A stretch of 64,000 nt of DNA, taken from Bolinopsis microptera. Its lineage: Eukaryota > Ctenophora > Tentaculata > Lobata > Bolinopsidae. The DNA lies in the NCBI RefSeq assembly GCF_026151205.1, contig NC_087078.1, forward strand, positions 1,877,675 to 1,941,674. Direction: 5' to 3'. Below the pieces are notes generated by a model. That model was not told the DNA's origin, made no database searches, and saw nothing but the letters and a program-made list of their open reading frames with translations. The position numbers and the translations under genes were made by a program. Position 1 is the stretch's first letter. Each line of letters starts with the position of its first letter. Of this stretch, positions 11,041-23,000 are shown piece by piece.

Positions 11041-14000
11041 TGCATTGCTGCCGTTCCCTGAGAAAACGCATTAAGTCACATCGATGTCATTTTGAGAAAA
11101 TGGGACAAACGTGTTCGTCGTTTTTTAAGTAATTTTATTCGCATAAACGGGGTTAATTTTGACATCTATTTGTAAATAAATTATTGTCATATGTCCTAAA
11201 CATGCTTAAATGCATAAATTCACCAACACTGATCTACAAAAACCATTTTCCTCCAGAATAACTGAACTATTTTCCCATCCGCATTGGACTTAATGCCTTT
11301 TCTGAGGGAATTGCGGACTTAATGCCTTTTATCAGGATCGATTTCAACCGATTCCTCTCTAGAAAGGCAGTAAGTCCATTCTTTCTCAGATAAAGTCAAC
11401 ACAGAAAATACAACATTTCTATATTTTTTATCATATCTTTGCAATATAATTAAGTGGGCCTCCTGTGCATTGCAAGTAAGTAATATTGACGAAAAATGGA
11501 TAATTTTTCGCTCAAAATGCCTATAACTTCTTAAACATCAAATATTTTGGAATAATTTTTACAGCATCGTATTCAGCTCGGTCATACGCATTAATTTGGG
11601 TAAAAATATTTAAACATACAATATTTAAAGCACCAAATTTGTTTCAATAATTCACACAAGGGGGGACCCTTGTGTTCAGGTTCAAAAATTTTGAAAATCA
11701 TATTTCTTTAAAGGATGAGGGGACCTTAGAAAAAGTTTTTTTCTCGTGCAAATCATATTATTGCATTAATCGTAAAAACCACTTTAGTGAAATCCGCAAA
11801 GTTGTATTTCATTCGCGCGCCGAGATATCCAGCCATAACAATTTGAACCTGTGACGTCAATTATGTGAGTTGCTCTGATCCGCGCATATAGAAATACAGG
11901 TAAAATGAGCGTGCGGGCTGACTAAATTACTAATTAAGAATACATAAACAATTTACAATACTAACAAGCCTATAACCAATGGAGAGGAGACTTTTTATGA
12001 CCGGTTGAAAAAAGAATTATCACCCTACGATAACCATGAGCCGAGATACACCTGAAATAAGATTGAAGTCACACAGAAAGGCATGTAAATTATGTATATT
12101 TATAGCTCCCAACGTAACACCTAGTAACTCCCTGTATCGTACCACAGTTGATATATCAACATGTCATATCAACACAACACGGTCCTAATAAAAACGGATC
12201 GGGTAGGTATGAAATGCATGTCTTCATTCCAGTTGGACAAGCACCAAGCACCAAGCTTTTAAGTTCTAACTCACTATGTGACACTATTTATAACGTAAGC
12301 AAGATTTGAAACTATTACACCAAGCAATATTATACCAAGCATAGCAGACGAACACATCCACATTCGTTACGCTTTACACTCAAGTCACAGCAAACTAAAA
12401 CGGTAAATTATAAATGAGTGTACAACTAAGCTAAAGGCCGGTACACGCGCAGTGCCAAACCGCACGTGCGCACTCAGATAGGACTAGAGGCGCCAAGGGC
12501 CAGCTAGTAAAATGTATTCTACTACATCATACATTCAATCGATTTTTAGATCTTCTGTTGCGGCGCTTTGCTGTCTTAAAAGTTTGTTCATTTGAAAGCT
12601 TTTTCACTATAAATATAAAGAGTGTCTTTATACATCCAATTATAAGCCACCCATATTTTAAACTGTACTTTCATCTGGCATTTATATTTGGTTTTTGATC
12701 AATTATCATATTTCAATGTACAAATAAGATACTATAATTCATTGAGATAATAATGTTAGGTAATGTTGAATACAGTTACAATACATTGCATATATAATGT
12801 ACCATTATAAAACTATCACCCTAGCTCTATACTTGGAGCAGGCTTTGACATCCTTGTTAGCCGCTCGTCTAGCAGGACTTGCTTGCTGGGCTTAGGAGTG
12901 CCGTGAAATGTCTTAGGAATCGGCTTACGGATGTATTCGTGAGTATACAGCGGCGGTTTGTCGTCCCTCTTGACGTAATCCACAACACTAAACGAACAAG
13001 TTTCGGAAAAGCTAAACATATATTAAGTGGGTCGGTCAACATATCTTTTATTTCATATGTAGTGCTCTGCCAATTGCAACACTTGATTTGATTGTGCTCT
13101 GCCGATTGCAACACTTGATTTTATATTGTTCGTCGCACATTTCATATGAAAATACATTCCTTTATTCTTGTATAAAGAAATATGCCGATTTTTAATTGTG
13201 TCCATATCGGGTTTCAAACAAGTCAAAACAAAATAGCAGTTTGTGGTTTAGTTAGCGGATGCTACTTATCTTAGCTATTTATAAATAGAAATACCTACTA
13301 CAACTACAAGAAAGCCTTTCTGAGTTACATTTAACTATTAAAGAGAATTATTCGTAACTTAGACTAATTCAGTGCAACCAAAGATACCGCTCTCGCAAAC
13401 GCCAAAGGTAACACGACGTAAGTAAAACAGAACAGGACAAAATGTTGACACGAGCGAAGGGTGTGCGCGCACGCACGTTGGTCTTACACATAATTGACGT
13501 CACAGCCCAAAATTGCTATCAGCCAATAGGAGCGCGGCGTGATATTGCACGAATTATCGATTTCACAGTCCGGCGTATTTTTTGATTCTACACACTTTCA
13601 CAGGACTTAAACGCGAATATTTGAAAGTAAATTCTAAGGTCCCCTCATCCTTTAAATTTTGAAATATTAGTACCAAAATTGTTTGCTTGCTGAGCTGATT
13701 ACGACCACATAAAAATTGTTTCGATATAACTAAAACTGTGGAAGTTATAGGCCAAAAACTATAAAAACTGCAAATAAAGTCTGGACTTAATGCCTTTTCT
13801 CAGGGAATCTCAAGGAACAGAAAAAGTTCCCTCAGAGAAGGCATTACAAATGGACTTAATGCCTTTTCTCAGGGAAGGTTTTGGAATAACGAGCTAAATA
13901 TTCACGTTTTGTGTGACTTAATGCCTTTCGCGGCAGCTAAAACAGTATTTTGATAACTTGATTCATAGCTTAAGTTGTAGAGAATCTTCTCCTGAAAATT

Positions 14001-14050
14001 TTGGTACCAATATCTCAAAATTTCGAAAAAATGGACTTAATGCGTTTTCT
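11041..14050. mobile_element. large inverted-repeat element T with repeated ACTTAATGCC motif
   Basis: Outer ends carry GAGAAAACGCATTAAGTC: forward at about 11060, complement at 14033-14050. Sub-terminal zones repeat an ACTTAATGCCTTTTCTCAGG motif in both orientations, near 11050, 11288, 11312, 11366, 13791, 13835 (inverted), 13853, 13917 and 14034. Inner parts of the arms are diverged inverted copies (11450-11740 against 13640-13800), ending in a matched AAAGGATGAGGGGACCTTAG pair at 11711 and 13660. The 1.9-kb centre (11740-13630) is unrelated to the arms and holds a probable exon. No transposase is seen, so it would be non-autonomous. The exact left boundary against Y is uncertain. Confidence 0.55.
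12816..12987 (-). CDS. isolated 3' coding exon, unrecognised
   Basis: Minus-strand exon with acceptor TTCGTTTAG at 12988-12996, phase 2, running 56 codons to TGA at 12816. The peptide is Pro/Lys-rich (VVDYVKRDDKPPLYTHEYIR early, RLTRMSKPAPSIELG at the end). It is clearly richer in G+C than its surroundings, which supports real coding use. Small basic Pro-rich tails like this occur in ciliary/axonemal proteins, but that is only an impression. No neighbouring exon was found, and it sits inside element T, so it may be a captured gene fragment. Confidence 0.4.
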
Positions 14051-14762
14051 CCGCTCCATATCAAAATTAACCCCAAATCATTAAAAATTTCTTCACCCCT
14101 TTGGTGTTATTTGTAATATAAAAGGAATACAATTCGGTTTATTCTTTTATTATTTATAAACATTCCGATCAAATATCTCTCAGATTTACCTCCAGGGTGA
14201 ACTAATTCATAAATTTCAACAAACTGATTTGACCTAGAGTATCTGCTTTATTGTTGGAATCGTTCATTTCGATAACTTGGATGGACATGTCCATGCCTAT
14301 TCCAAATTCCAATGTCTACTGCTCGGATCCGTTTTTCAGATGTTTCTTGAAAAGAATTATGCTCACTGGCGTGTTTCTGGTTTACATGGAGCTTGTGATC
14401 AATATCCGAAGATGTAATAGATACCAAGAACTATTGCAAACTGCTGAGCTGTTTTTCGTGTACCTGCAACGTTTTAATTTCAGTAAATCGGCCGCACTGA
14501 TTTTAATTTCTGTAGCGTGAATCTTTCGAACAGGAATTCTCGCGAATTCCTTGATAAACGTTTTAAAGTGTGTGCAGTGGTATATATTATGATTTATATA
14601 ATTATAAGTTATAACGTGTATCAACGCGAACGAATTCTTATGTGCGTGATGTTTAAAGTCATGCATGAAAACTTGATAGTGTAATACGTGAATGACAGTG
14701 AGCGTACCCTATATATATATCTTAATTAAGAGTGTGCTTATGCCATATACAGATATTCAATA
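14051..14762. repeat. 0.7-kb direct duplication, copy B
   Basis: Second copy of 8231-8951. The two copies bracket the nest of X, Y and T elements. After 14762 the sequence differs from what follows copy A, so this is a direct duplication with different right flanks. Confidence 0.9.
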
Positions 14763-15909
14763 TTGCATTGGTCACATGAATCATCAAATATTTATTTATT
14801 TAAATATTTATAGATTGTTCTACTTGTGAATTGCACTGCACTTGATGGTTTTAACGTTCGAATATTTTATAGGAGTCTGCGTATTGAGTTGGTTTTGCAT
14901 AAGGGTCAAGGGACTCGGGACGGTTTTTCAGGTTTGCAATATATCAATTTCGCAAGATTTTCAATTCGGCTTCCTACTCGATCTTATAGTCCATAGTCCC
15001 ATAACCTTCTTCCCAGTTACACTGACAAAGGAGAATCAGGAGGCCAACAATTTAACCAAAGTCAGTACCCATACTGCATACGTTGACGCCTCGTTGATGT
15101 TAATACTTAATACTAATAGTTCAGTCACTGAGTGCCCAATTGAAATAATTCTTTTTGGTACCACCACTGGTTCGAGGAATTTATCAAATCGAAAAATATT
15201 CGTGTTCATTTTTTTCAATTGAAGGTTCATTTTCGCAATTATTTGATAGTTTAGATTAGATAGTCGGATCGAGCCAAATTTTATTGAATTGATGGCCATT
15301 TAAATTACGTTTGTCCTGAAAAATGATAGATCTAGCTTCTCAGATGACCGAGATATGAAGCATAACGAGTTTGTTCATTACGTGTGATTAGAAGATTGGG
15401 TTGAGGCTAGAACTGCATTATGGGAATTATCGTTCAGAGAGCCCAATTACGGTGTCGTTATTGGGTAATCATTGAGTACCCAATCAATTTTGCTAACGAG
15501 ATAAACAAATTGCTTGATAACTTCGTCATTTTAAACCTGTTTCTTACCATCTTTTCAGATTATATTCCGGATTAAAGGACCTATTGCAATATAGTACAAC
15601 GGAGTCTCTAACATGTTTACCAACATGAGTATAAGCAATTAAATGTTGATTGGGTGTGGCCCCCAAAAACCGAATTTTCAAATTTTGGTGACGGAATCCT
15701 CGAACAAGTAGGTACTTGACACACGCTGCAACCTCTTTTGATCGCGTGCACGAGAGGTGTGCAACGTGTAGCAAGTAGGTACAGTATGCCATCTGCAAAG
15801 CAACAACTCTGATCAAATATAAAACACAGGCGGTGGTATAAGACCCAACGTATGGGTATTGACTTTTGCCTCCCCCCCCCCCTCCCTGTACATCTTCCAT
15901 TCCACCAAC
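14763..15909. other. downstream region of the first mucin-like gene
   Basis: No confident gene. A plus-strand frame (14842-15222) begins with a hydrophobic stretch but has no recognisable domain. On the minus strand this must hold the remaining exon(s) of the mucin-like gene that starts at 17158, but I could not place them firmly. A C-rich run lies at 15872-15886. Confidence 0.4.
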
Positions 15910-17158
15910 CTTTTGCTGCGTTGGCGTTGTCATCATCTATCTGACGATCCGACCTAATCACATAACGATACTGAGGGTCAGTACCAGCCTCTGCCTCAGC
16001 ATTTAACTCCACTCTTTTTTCGAATAATGGCAAATGTGGTTGGGTCAGGTGTTTCTCGGGCATCTCCGTCGTAGTTACCACTTCACTCTCCGTAAGTGTT
16101 GATTCTTCGGTAGAAGCTACTTTCGACTCGTTCTCACTCTCACTCTCAGTTGATGAGGTGTCTGAGGATCCACCTAAAGATGCTGCATCGGCTGTGCTGG
16201 TTTCATCAGTTCCCGTTTCACTTGATCCAGCAGTGCTGTCACTGGTGCCCGCTGTGCTCTCTTTATCAGAGGCAGAGCTTGCTGCGGTAGTACTTTCAGT
16301 ACTTCCAGATGTGAAGGTTGTATAACTTGTAGCTGAGGTTGCCATGCTAGGAGAAGAACTACTGCTCGAATCACTATCAAATAGATCCTCGAAGAACTCC
16401 TCTATTTCTTCCCATAGTTCTTCATACCAGGATTCTGTGCTGGTCGTGAAAGAGGATGATGAGGTTATAGTGGTAGAACCAGTGGTGCTTACTGCTTCGG
16501 TTGTAGTAGCCGCTTCTGTTGAAGTAACTTCACTTGAAGTAGCCGCTTCCGTTGATGTAACTTCACTTGAAGTAGCCGCTTCTGTTGAAGTAACTTCACT
16601 TGAAGTAGCCGCTTCTGTCGATGTAACTTCACTTGAAGTAACCGCTTCTGTTGTAGTGCCCTCTGTCGTGGATTTATCCGTTGTTGATTCTTCTGAAGTG
16701 GTTGCTGCCTCGGTTGTTCCTGCCTCGGTTGTTCCTGCCTCGGTTGTTCCTGCCTCAGTTGTTCCTGCTTCAGTTGTTCCTGCTTCAGTTGTTCCTGCTT
16801 CAGTTGTTCCTGCTTCAGTTGTTCCTGCTTCAGTTGTTCCTGCTTCAGTTGTTCCTGCTTCAGTTGTTCCTGCCTCGGTTGTTCCTGCTTCAGTTGTTCC
16901 TGCTTCAGTCGTTCCTGCTTCAGTCGTTGTTACTTCCTCAGTTGTTGTTACTTCCGTAGTCACTTCTGTAGAAGGCTCCGTTGATGTCGCTACTGCAGTT
17001 GTCGTTGCAACAGTTGTGGTGTCATCTGTGCTTGCCTGAGTTGCCGAGGTCGCACTTGACGAAGCGGAAGTAGCAGCTACTATTTGTACCCCTCCAATCA
17101 AGGTTACCGCAAGTAGTAACCTTAACAGCCCACCACCTCGTTTAGCAAGCATTTGCAA
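15910..17158 (-). CDS. secreted Ser/Thr-rich mucin-like protein, first exon
   Basis: Starts at ATG 17158 with a signal peptide (basic MQMLAKRGGG then a Leu-rich core, cleavage near residues 28-30). About 416 residues are dominated by Thr, Ser, Glu and Ala. These include about 15 tandem TTEAG pentads (15-nt repeat, 16710-16930), then four SEVTSTEAAT decads (16510-16630), then an acidic patch (EELWEEIEEFFEDLFDSDSS) and a Ser-rich tail. The exon should end at 15910 (GCAAAAG|GTTGGT, phase 1). The open frame beyond to 15617 changes composition and is intron read-through. Such sequence is expected to be heavily O-glycosylated and extracellular. The gene is a tandem paralog of the gene at 17968-19059: both share a YRY-x(3)-S motif before the same phase-1 donor. 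Later exons are not identified. Confidence 0.75.
16510..16935 (-). repeat. coding minisatellite in the mucin-like gene
   Basis: A 15-bp unit (TTCCTGCTTCAGTTG on the + strand) repeats about 14-15 times, followed by about four 30-bp units. Unit sequence is nearly uniform, apart from C/T variants in CCTCGG against CTTCAG. Copy number is expected to vary between alleles. Confidence 0.9.
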
Positions 17159-17967
17159 AGAAAACTATTTCTAACTATAAACTCTAAGTAAAATTGTCTG
17201 GTATATTAGAAGAAACATTAAGATACATATAAACGAACAAAGGTGTAAACATCAACAAGCGAGAATGGTGGAATTTTGATATTGTGCAAGCTTTTTTCTA
17301 GTTTCCGAGTGTGACCTTGTTTGTTGTAATGATTCGAAGTAATTGTATGAAAAAATATCGGACAAGGTGTAAGCGCGGTTGCATCTGCATCAATATAAAA
17401 ATTTTGCATTTCCAGCCGAGGAAACATGCTACAAAATTAATGGTATTTACTTCGAGCCACAGATTAGAAAGACTGAGAAGATAAGTTCTCATGTTTTTAC
17501 AGTACAATTCAAAATGAGCAAAACATATCTAAAATCATACTGTCCAGCAATTTAAACGTCCAGCATTCTAATTAATTTCGAAATGTTCTTGCAGCATAGC
17601 TTTGTCATTGAACTTGAATGCGAAGAAACCAAGCTGCGATAACGATAACAGAGAAGCTTGATTTTAGTCCTGGGAAAGATATGGATTACAATTTAATACA
17701 GTCAGCGTCTACAATAAATGAACATTGAACATGCCTAATTTGCAGTTATAATAGCTGAAGCAGCCAACTTCCGGTTTGGTTCGAACCAATCAACTAATAG
17801 TTCGTACTGGAACAGAAGAACAATCTTACGAGCCTTTGATTATAATGAAACCACAGAAATAGTTATCCTCTAGCCTCATTATGCCAAATTTGATCTTACT
17901 CCCTCAGGCTTGGTAATTCAAACAAAACCTCAAAAAACTATTTTTTGTACAAAAGAATTAAGCTTAC
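17159..17967. other. spacer between the two mucin-like genes
   Basis: Contains the 5' flank of the gene starting at 17158 and the intron/3' part of the upstream paralog (- strand). No exon could be assigned with confidence. Confidence 0.4.
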
Positions 17968-19059
17968 CAATAGCAGCTGAACTATCGTCGGTTCCACTTT
18001 GCATCATATATCTGTAGGTTCGTCCCCCGTATGCTGTCGTTGAGTCGCTTCCTGTCTCCTCCGAACCTTCTTCAGTGGTTGAGACAGTCTCGTCTCTGTT
18101 TCAGTAGAACTTGTCGTTTCATCATCTTCCTCATCTGTTGTGGTATTGTCGGACTCTTCAGCTGATACCTCAGTTGCTGCTGTATCGTCTGTTTCTTCGG
18201 TTGAAGAAACTTCGGTTATTTCTTCCGTTGACGAATCTTCGTTTGATGCTTCAGTTGTCGATGTTTCGTCTGATTCGTCAGTTGAAGAAACTTCATTCGA
18301 TGTCTCCGTTGAAGATACATCATCAGATTCCTCAGTCTCAGTATCATTCGACATTTCAGTGCTAGATTCTTCAGCTGCCTCAGTTGTTGTTTCTTCGTCA
18401 GCTGCCTCAGTAGTACTGGAATCTTCATCGGTAGATTCGGTGCTCTCTTCTTCTGCAGTCTCAGTGGTCGCTTCATCTGATGCCTCAGTAGATTCTTCTG
18501 AAGATGCATCAGTCACGACTTCAGTTGTATCTGCTTCAGTAGTATCTTCTTCAGTTGTAGATTCATCTGTTGTAGATTCATCTGTTGTAGATTCATCTGA
18601 AGAGGAATCTTCTGTTGTTGCGGCATCGGTTGCCGCTTCAGTTGTAGATTCATCTGTAGAGGAATCTTCTGTTGTTGCGGCATCGGTTGCCGCTTCAGTT
18701 GTAGATTCATCTGTAGAGGAATCTTCTGTTGTTGCGGCATCGGTTGCCGCTTCAGTAGTTGATTCATCTGTAGATTCTTCTGCAGTAGTAGCTGCTTCAG
18801 TGACTGCTTCAGTCGTCACTTCAGTAGCAGCTTCTGTTGATGCTGCAGTATCAGTTGTGGCAGCATCAGTTGTGGCAGCATCAGTTGTGGCAGCATCAGT
18901 TGTGACAGCATCAGTTGTGGCAGCATAAGTTGTGGCAGCATCAGTTGTGGCTGTCTCCGTGGTCGAAGCTGTAGTAGCTGTAACTAGGTTATTTCCTATT
19001 AGAGAGATCAGAAGGAGAAGTACCCAAAGGGTTTTGCTAGTTTTTGTTCGTTGTGCCAT
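17968..19059 (-). CDS. secreted acidic Ser/Thr-rich mucin-like protein, first exon with a frameshift
   Basis: ATG at 19059 begins a signal peptide (MAQRTKTSKTLWVLLLLISL). What follows is Thr/Ala/Asp/Glu/Ser repeat sequence: TTDAA pentads, three near-identical 19-residue units of the TTEAATDAATTEDSSTDES type, then irregular acidic Ser/Thr sequence. The uninterrupted frame ends at 18004 after an out-of-character basic tail (LKKVRRRQEATQRQ). From about 18100 downward a second frame keeps the expected composition (DETVSTTEEGSEETGSDSTT) and reaches YRYMMQSGTDDSSAA before a strong donor (ATTG|GTAAGC, exon end 17968, phase 1). That ending parallels the paralog's YRYVIRSDRQIDDDNANAA and its phase-1 donor. 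One small indel near 18091-18105 therefore breaks the gene, by mutation or by sequence error. Predicted extracellular and O-glycosylated. Confidence 0.75.
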
Positions 19060-20095
19060 CTCCTGGTAAAGATTTGTTATTAATTAATTTATAACGTTTA
19101 TAATATCTTCTAGCAGTTTAGCTGTCGGACTGGTAAAACAAAGTTTGAATGGCAAGGAATAAGGAAGATTAAAAGGTTTTTTTCTGCGACAACACCTTCA
19201 TCATGGGCCAGCTAATTCTTATAAATTGATTAACCAAAATTACTACACTTAATAGTATATATATAATCTGTGGGGATGACCCACCAACATTTACGATGAA
19301 TACTGATTTGGACCGTTTCCCAGTACCTAAAAATGGGCACCTGCACACAAACATATTCACGTATTAACTTATCCTCAAAATATTCTGAGGTAGGACAGCT
19401 CTCTCTTTAGAGTATTGTACTTATTACAGGTCAAATAGTATACATTTAAATGTTTCTATCGGAAGAACATTAAACCCAAAAATCTTCAATCAAGTGCAAA
19501 CATTTAGAAAAAAATCAAAGTTGGGATAATTTGGACTGGACTACGCTACACTCACTGGTTTTGTACTGCAGTTTGTCTATGTATTTCATTGCTATATCAC
19601 GTGACTTTGCAAATTACAGTGCTTTGCTCAATGTTGATGGTGGTGTGCCCACGCAATCGATATGAATATTTATGATGCTACTGTTCACTCATGGGTGCAT
19701 CAATCTACCGTACCGTCGAATAAAAGAAAATACTACCTAGTCTCCGAGATTTTTATTTATTACTACATATAGTGGGTAGGGTTTCCTTGTGCTCCAATAA
19801 TTACGGGCCAGTATCCTGACCCGATTCTTATTATTACTAAATAAATAATCTACAAATATTTCAAATAAAGGCTTTCCATAAAAGGGACTTTTAAGTAGGC
19901 GATTTTTATTTGATTCAGCATTTTTACATTCTAAAAGTTCTAAAATGTATTCACAATAATATGCTCTCTGGCGACTGTAATATCGTCTGCTATTATACTC
20001 TACCTATTAAGTTATTAAAATTGTTTTAATGAAGACTTTTTTCGTGTTACTCTTGTTCGGTTAATCGTTGATAATTGAAGATATCTGATTATCTG
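19060..20095. other. intergenic, divergent 5' flanks
   Basis: Lies between the divergently transcribed mucin-like gene (-) and Ly6-like gene (+), so it should contain both promoters. No clear TATA element or further exon is identified. Confidence 0.45.
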
Positions 20096-23000
20096 ATGCC
20101 AGTTTTAAGTGCCAACAGAGAGATTTTCCTTAATTTATTTATTGTGGGTGTTGTTTTTGTAGCTTACATTTTCCAAGGTGAGTGGTACTGGTAGTTAAAT
20201 GAGCACATATGATCGGTTTAGTTTAGTTCAGTTTGAGGTCTACATAACATGCTTATGTTTAAAATTACAAGTTACTGATAGACGAAATAAAATGCGTATG
20301 TTTTCAGAGATGCCCTCGATTCACCATTATCTGCATGGTAAAATACAAGCTTTAAAATGAATGATTAAATGTCGGCCCCTCATGCTGAGCATGGCCCTAA
20401 ATCCAATTCCTTTGGAGTCTCTCATGTTGCGTGATCTTAACTTTTTGGTAATTTTTAAACCCAGCCCCCCGTAACCATGCCGTCATTATTTGAAAACCTC
20501 CTCCCCCTCGGCAGATTAAGTAAAATTTGAACGACTCCTTCACTCCTTATTGGATGTTTAACCAATTTATTCAGTTGGTGCTGTTAACCTGGAATGTTAT
20601 CAATGCGGAACTAAGTCTTTAGTAAACGAGTCCATGGTATGCAATGACCTTCTTCTCGATGAAGTAACAGGTAAAACTAAAACAGACAGCGGCAAAGTTT
20701 TATAGTTTAGACTACCCGAAATTGGTCATTATTTTTATAATTCCACCAAATTTATTCCTCTGGTATATTAATATGCTTATAATAACACTCAGTCCCATTT
20801 TCAAATATGAAACTTTCTGAACACAAATTTGACAGATTGGATGAACTTTTTGCCCTGAAACTAATTAATCAGTTAATTAAACCAAATTGAGGTACTGGAA
20901 GTCAAAATCCCGAAGAAAATTGCAAAATCATATAAAACGAAAATTTGTATTTTTCAATATTACTTATTTATATGATTATCACTGATCATATCATTTATTA
21001 TTATTATAATACTTATTTATTAGTTTATTAGTTTATACAGATCATGAAACAGAACATAAAACAAATAACTCTACAAAAGGATATAGCGTCAAACTCAAAC
21101 TGTGGGTTAAGTCGATAAGCTGGTTGGTGTTTATAATATACCCTGTTCATGACAGAACAAAGACGGTAGAATTAAATAGGAATTAAACAGTGGCCAGGAA
21201 TTCATTATGAGGGGCCAGGAATTTAATACCCTCATTCAAATTATCAGGCCTTGATTTGTTGAATACTCGGCCAATACTAATGGCGTGGCTTAACTCCCCA
21301 TGCCATGGCCCATGGCCCTACAACTTGCTTGTAATAGTTGATACCAAATTGCACATTATAACAATAATAGTCGAAGCATAATCCCTAATATGCACCATGC
21401 ATATACCAACCGTCCGCTTTATCATTATACTTGATATTTGCTGACAATACCAATCTACAAGACATGCACCCTAAACAATATTAGGTAAACAATATCCCAG
21501 ATGAGATGCTAACTTACACTTGCAGGTGTAACGAACATAACCAACCAGAACCTAACCACTACCAAGTGTTACTACAACTCAGGAAGTTGCTACTCCTTCT
21601 ACCTGCACTATGTTTTTGAGTACGAGCCCGTTGAGAAGAACAGAATTCGTGAGTCCTTAATTTGAGTTAAATTGATGACTGATTATTGTTTGATAAGTGA
21701 GTCATTATACTTCATTCTACCCCTGCTGTATGAATTAGCCCTGGTACTGTCTGTTAATGTATAACTCCAGTTGTTGGGCTGCACCTAAGGCTGTCTTGGA
21801 GAAGTTGGATATTGTACACAGGCGTCATTTAAGAACGATTTTGAATTATAAATACCCGGGGGTATTTTCTAACGCCAATCTGTATAAACGCTGCAACAGT
21901 GAACCACTGTCAGCTAGAGTGGAGAAAAGTCAATGGAGAATGCTTGGTCATGTGCTGAGAGGTCCAGATAATGGACCTGCCTATACCTCCTTGGTATTTG
22001 CTATTAATAGTTTGCAGATGCCAGGGAGAGTTGGACGGCCTCAGTCAAACCTGTTCTCGTTGATAAAGCACGACTTCAGGTGCCGAAATTTATTTCTTAA
22101 TAATATATATGATTTAAATTATCTTAGGAATATTGCTTTTGATAGAGCAAATTGGCGCAGAATGTTTAATAATTCTGTTTTTTAGAGAAAGATTAGAGCC
22201 TTGTGTTTACACTATCTGTTATTTATAACTTTATTATGTGTATATATACACATAATAAATATATACACATAATAAAATATATACTTCTAAAAGTGAAAAT
22301 GTACTCGGAGTGAAAAAATTAAAATAATGGTGGGATGGGTTTGCGTTGTGGGTTGGTAATAATTTTGTGGGATCATGTCCGTTATGAATGTTTGGTGCCA
22401 ATATATTTTGTAGAACAGAAATATACTGCAGAGCCATTGAAAATACACAATCAGTAGCCACAAAAATAACAGAACTTAGTTTTGAAAAACATAACATAGC
22501 TGTTTCTATCACTACCACTATTAACAATAGTAAAAGTACTATATATGATAACAATAACTAAGTAAAAGTATACACGCGACTGTACGGGATATTGAGGGCA
22601 CAGTATTTATGTTTATCGCTATAACATCAAGTATTCCATTTCTTCAGACCTGCTGTACTAATGAGTCAGTAGAATAGAGCAAGTATTATGGTCTAGGCCA
22701 GTACAACCGGGGTCTCTAATCGAACTTCTACTGATAGCTCACGGGCAGCATTTGCCTGGTAATCATGACCTGGCTATAGGGAAGGTCGTGAAGTAAACTA
22801 CAAATGAGATAAATACTTTGAACGGTTCTATTGGTGATTTATTTATGCAAATGATGGACCGTATACTGTAGAATATCGTTACAGGAATTATCAAGGAAGG
22901 TATAATTCTTTCAGCTTGATATTTTAAACAAGTTAAGTGTTAAAGTGGTAAATGTAATGGCAGGGACAGAAAAATTATTTTTAAACGCTTTGTTAAATAA

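Noticed and set aside
10712-11071. Overlapping minus-strand frames across Y
   Set aside because: Created by the GGGGGTATAATAGTA repeats and the GC hairpins, and not conserved in the other Y copies.
14842-15222. 126-codon plus-strand frame with a hydrophobic start
   Set aside because: No recognisable domain, a competing antisense frame, and it lies in the expected 3' part of a minus-strand gene. It cannot be supported without transcripts.
15617-15909. C-terminal 97 codons of the first mucin-like open frame
   Set aside because: Composition changes abruptly after a donor site whose phase matches the paralog, so this is read-through into an intron.
16344-17039. Long plus-strand frame of Val/Ser-rich repeats opposite the first mucin-like gene
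   Set aside because: It is the antisense shadow of the TTEAG coding repeat. It has no signal peptide or splice support, while the minus strand has both.
18140-18928. Plus-strand frame of 262 codons opposite the second mucin-like gene
   Set aside because: Antisense shadow of low-complexity coding repeats.
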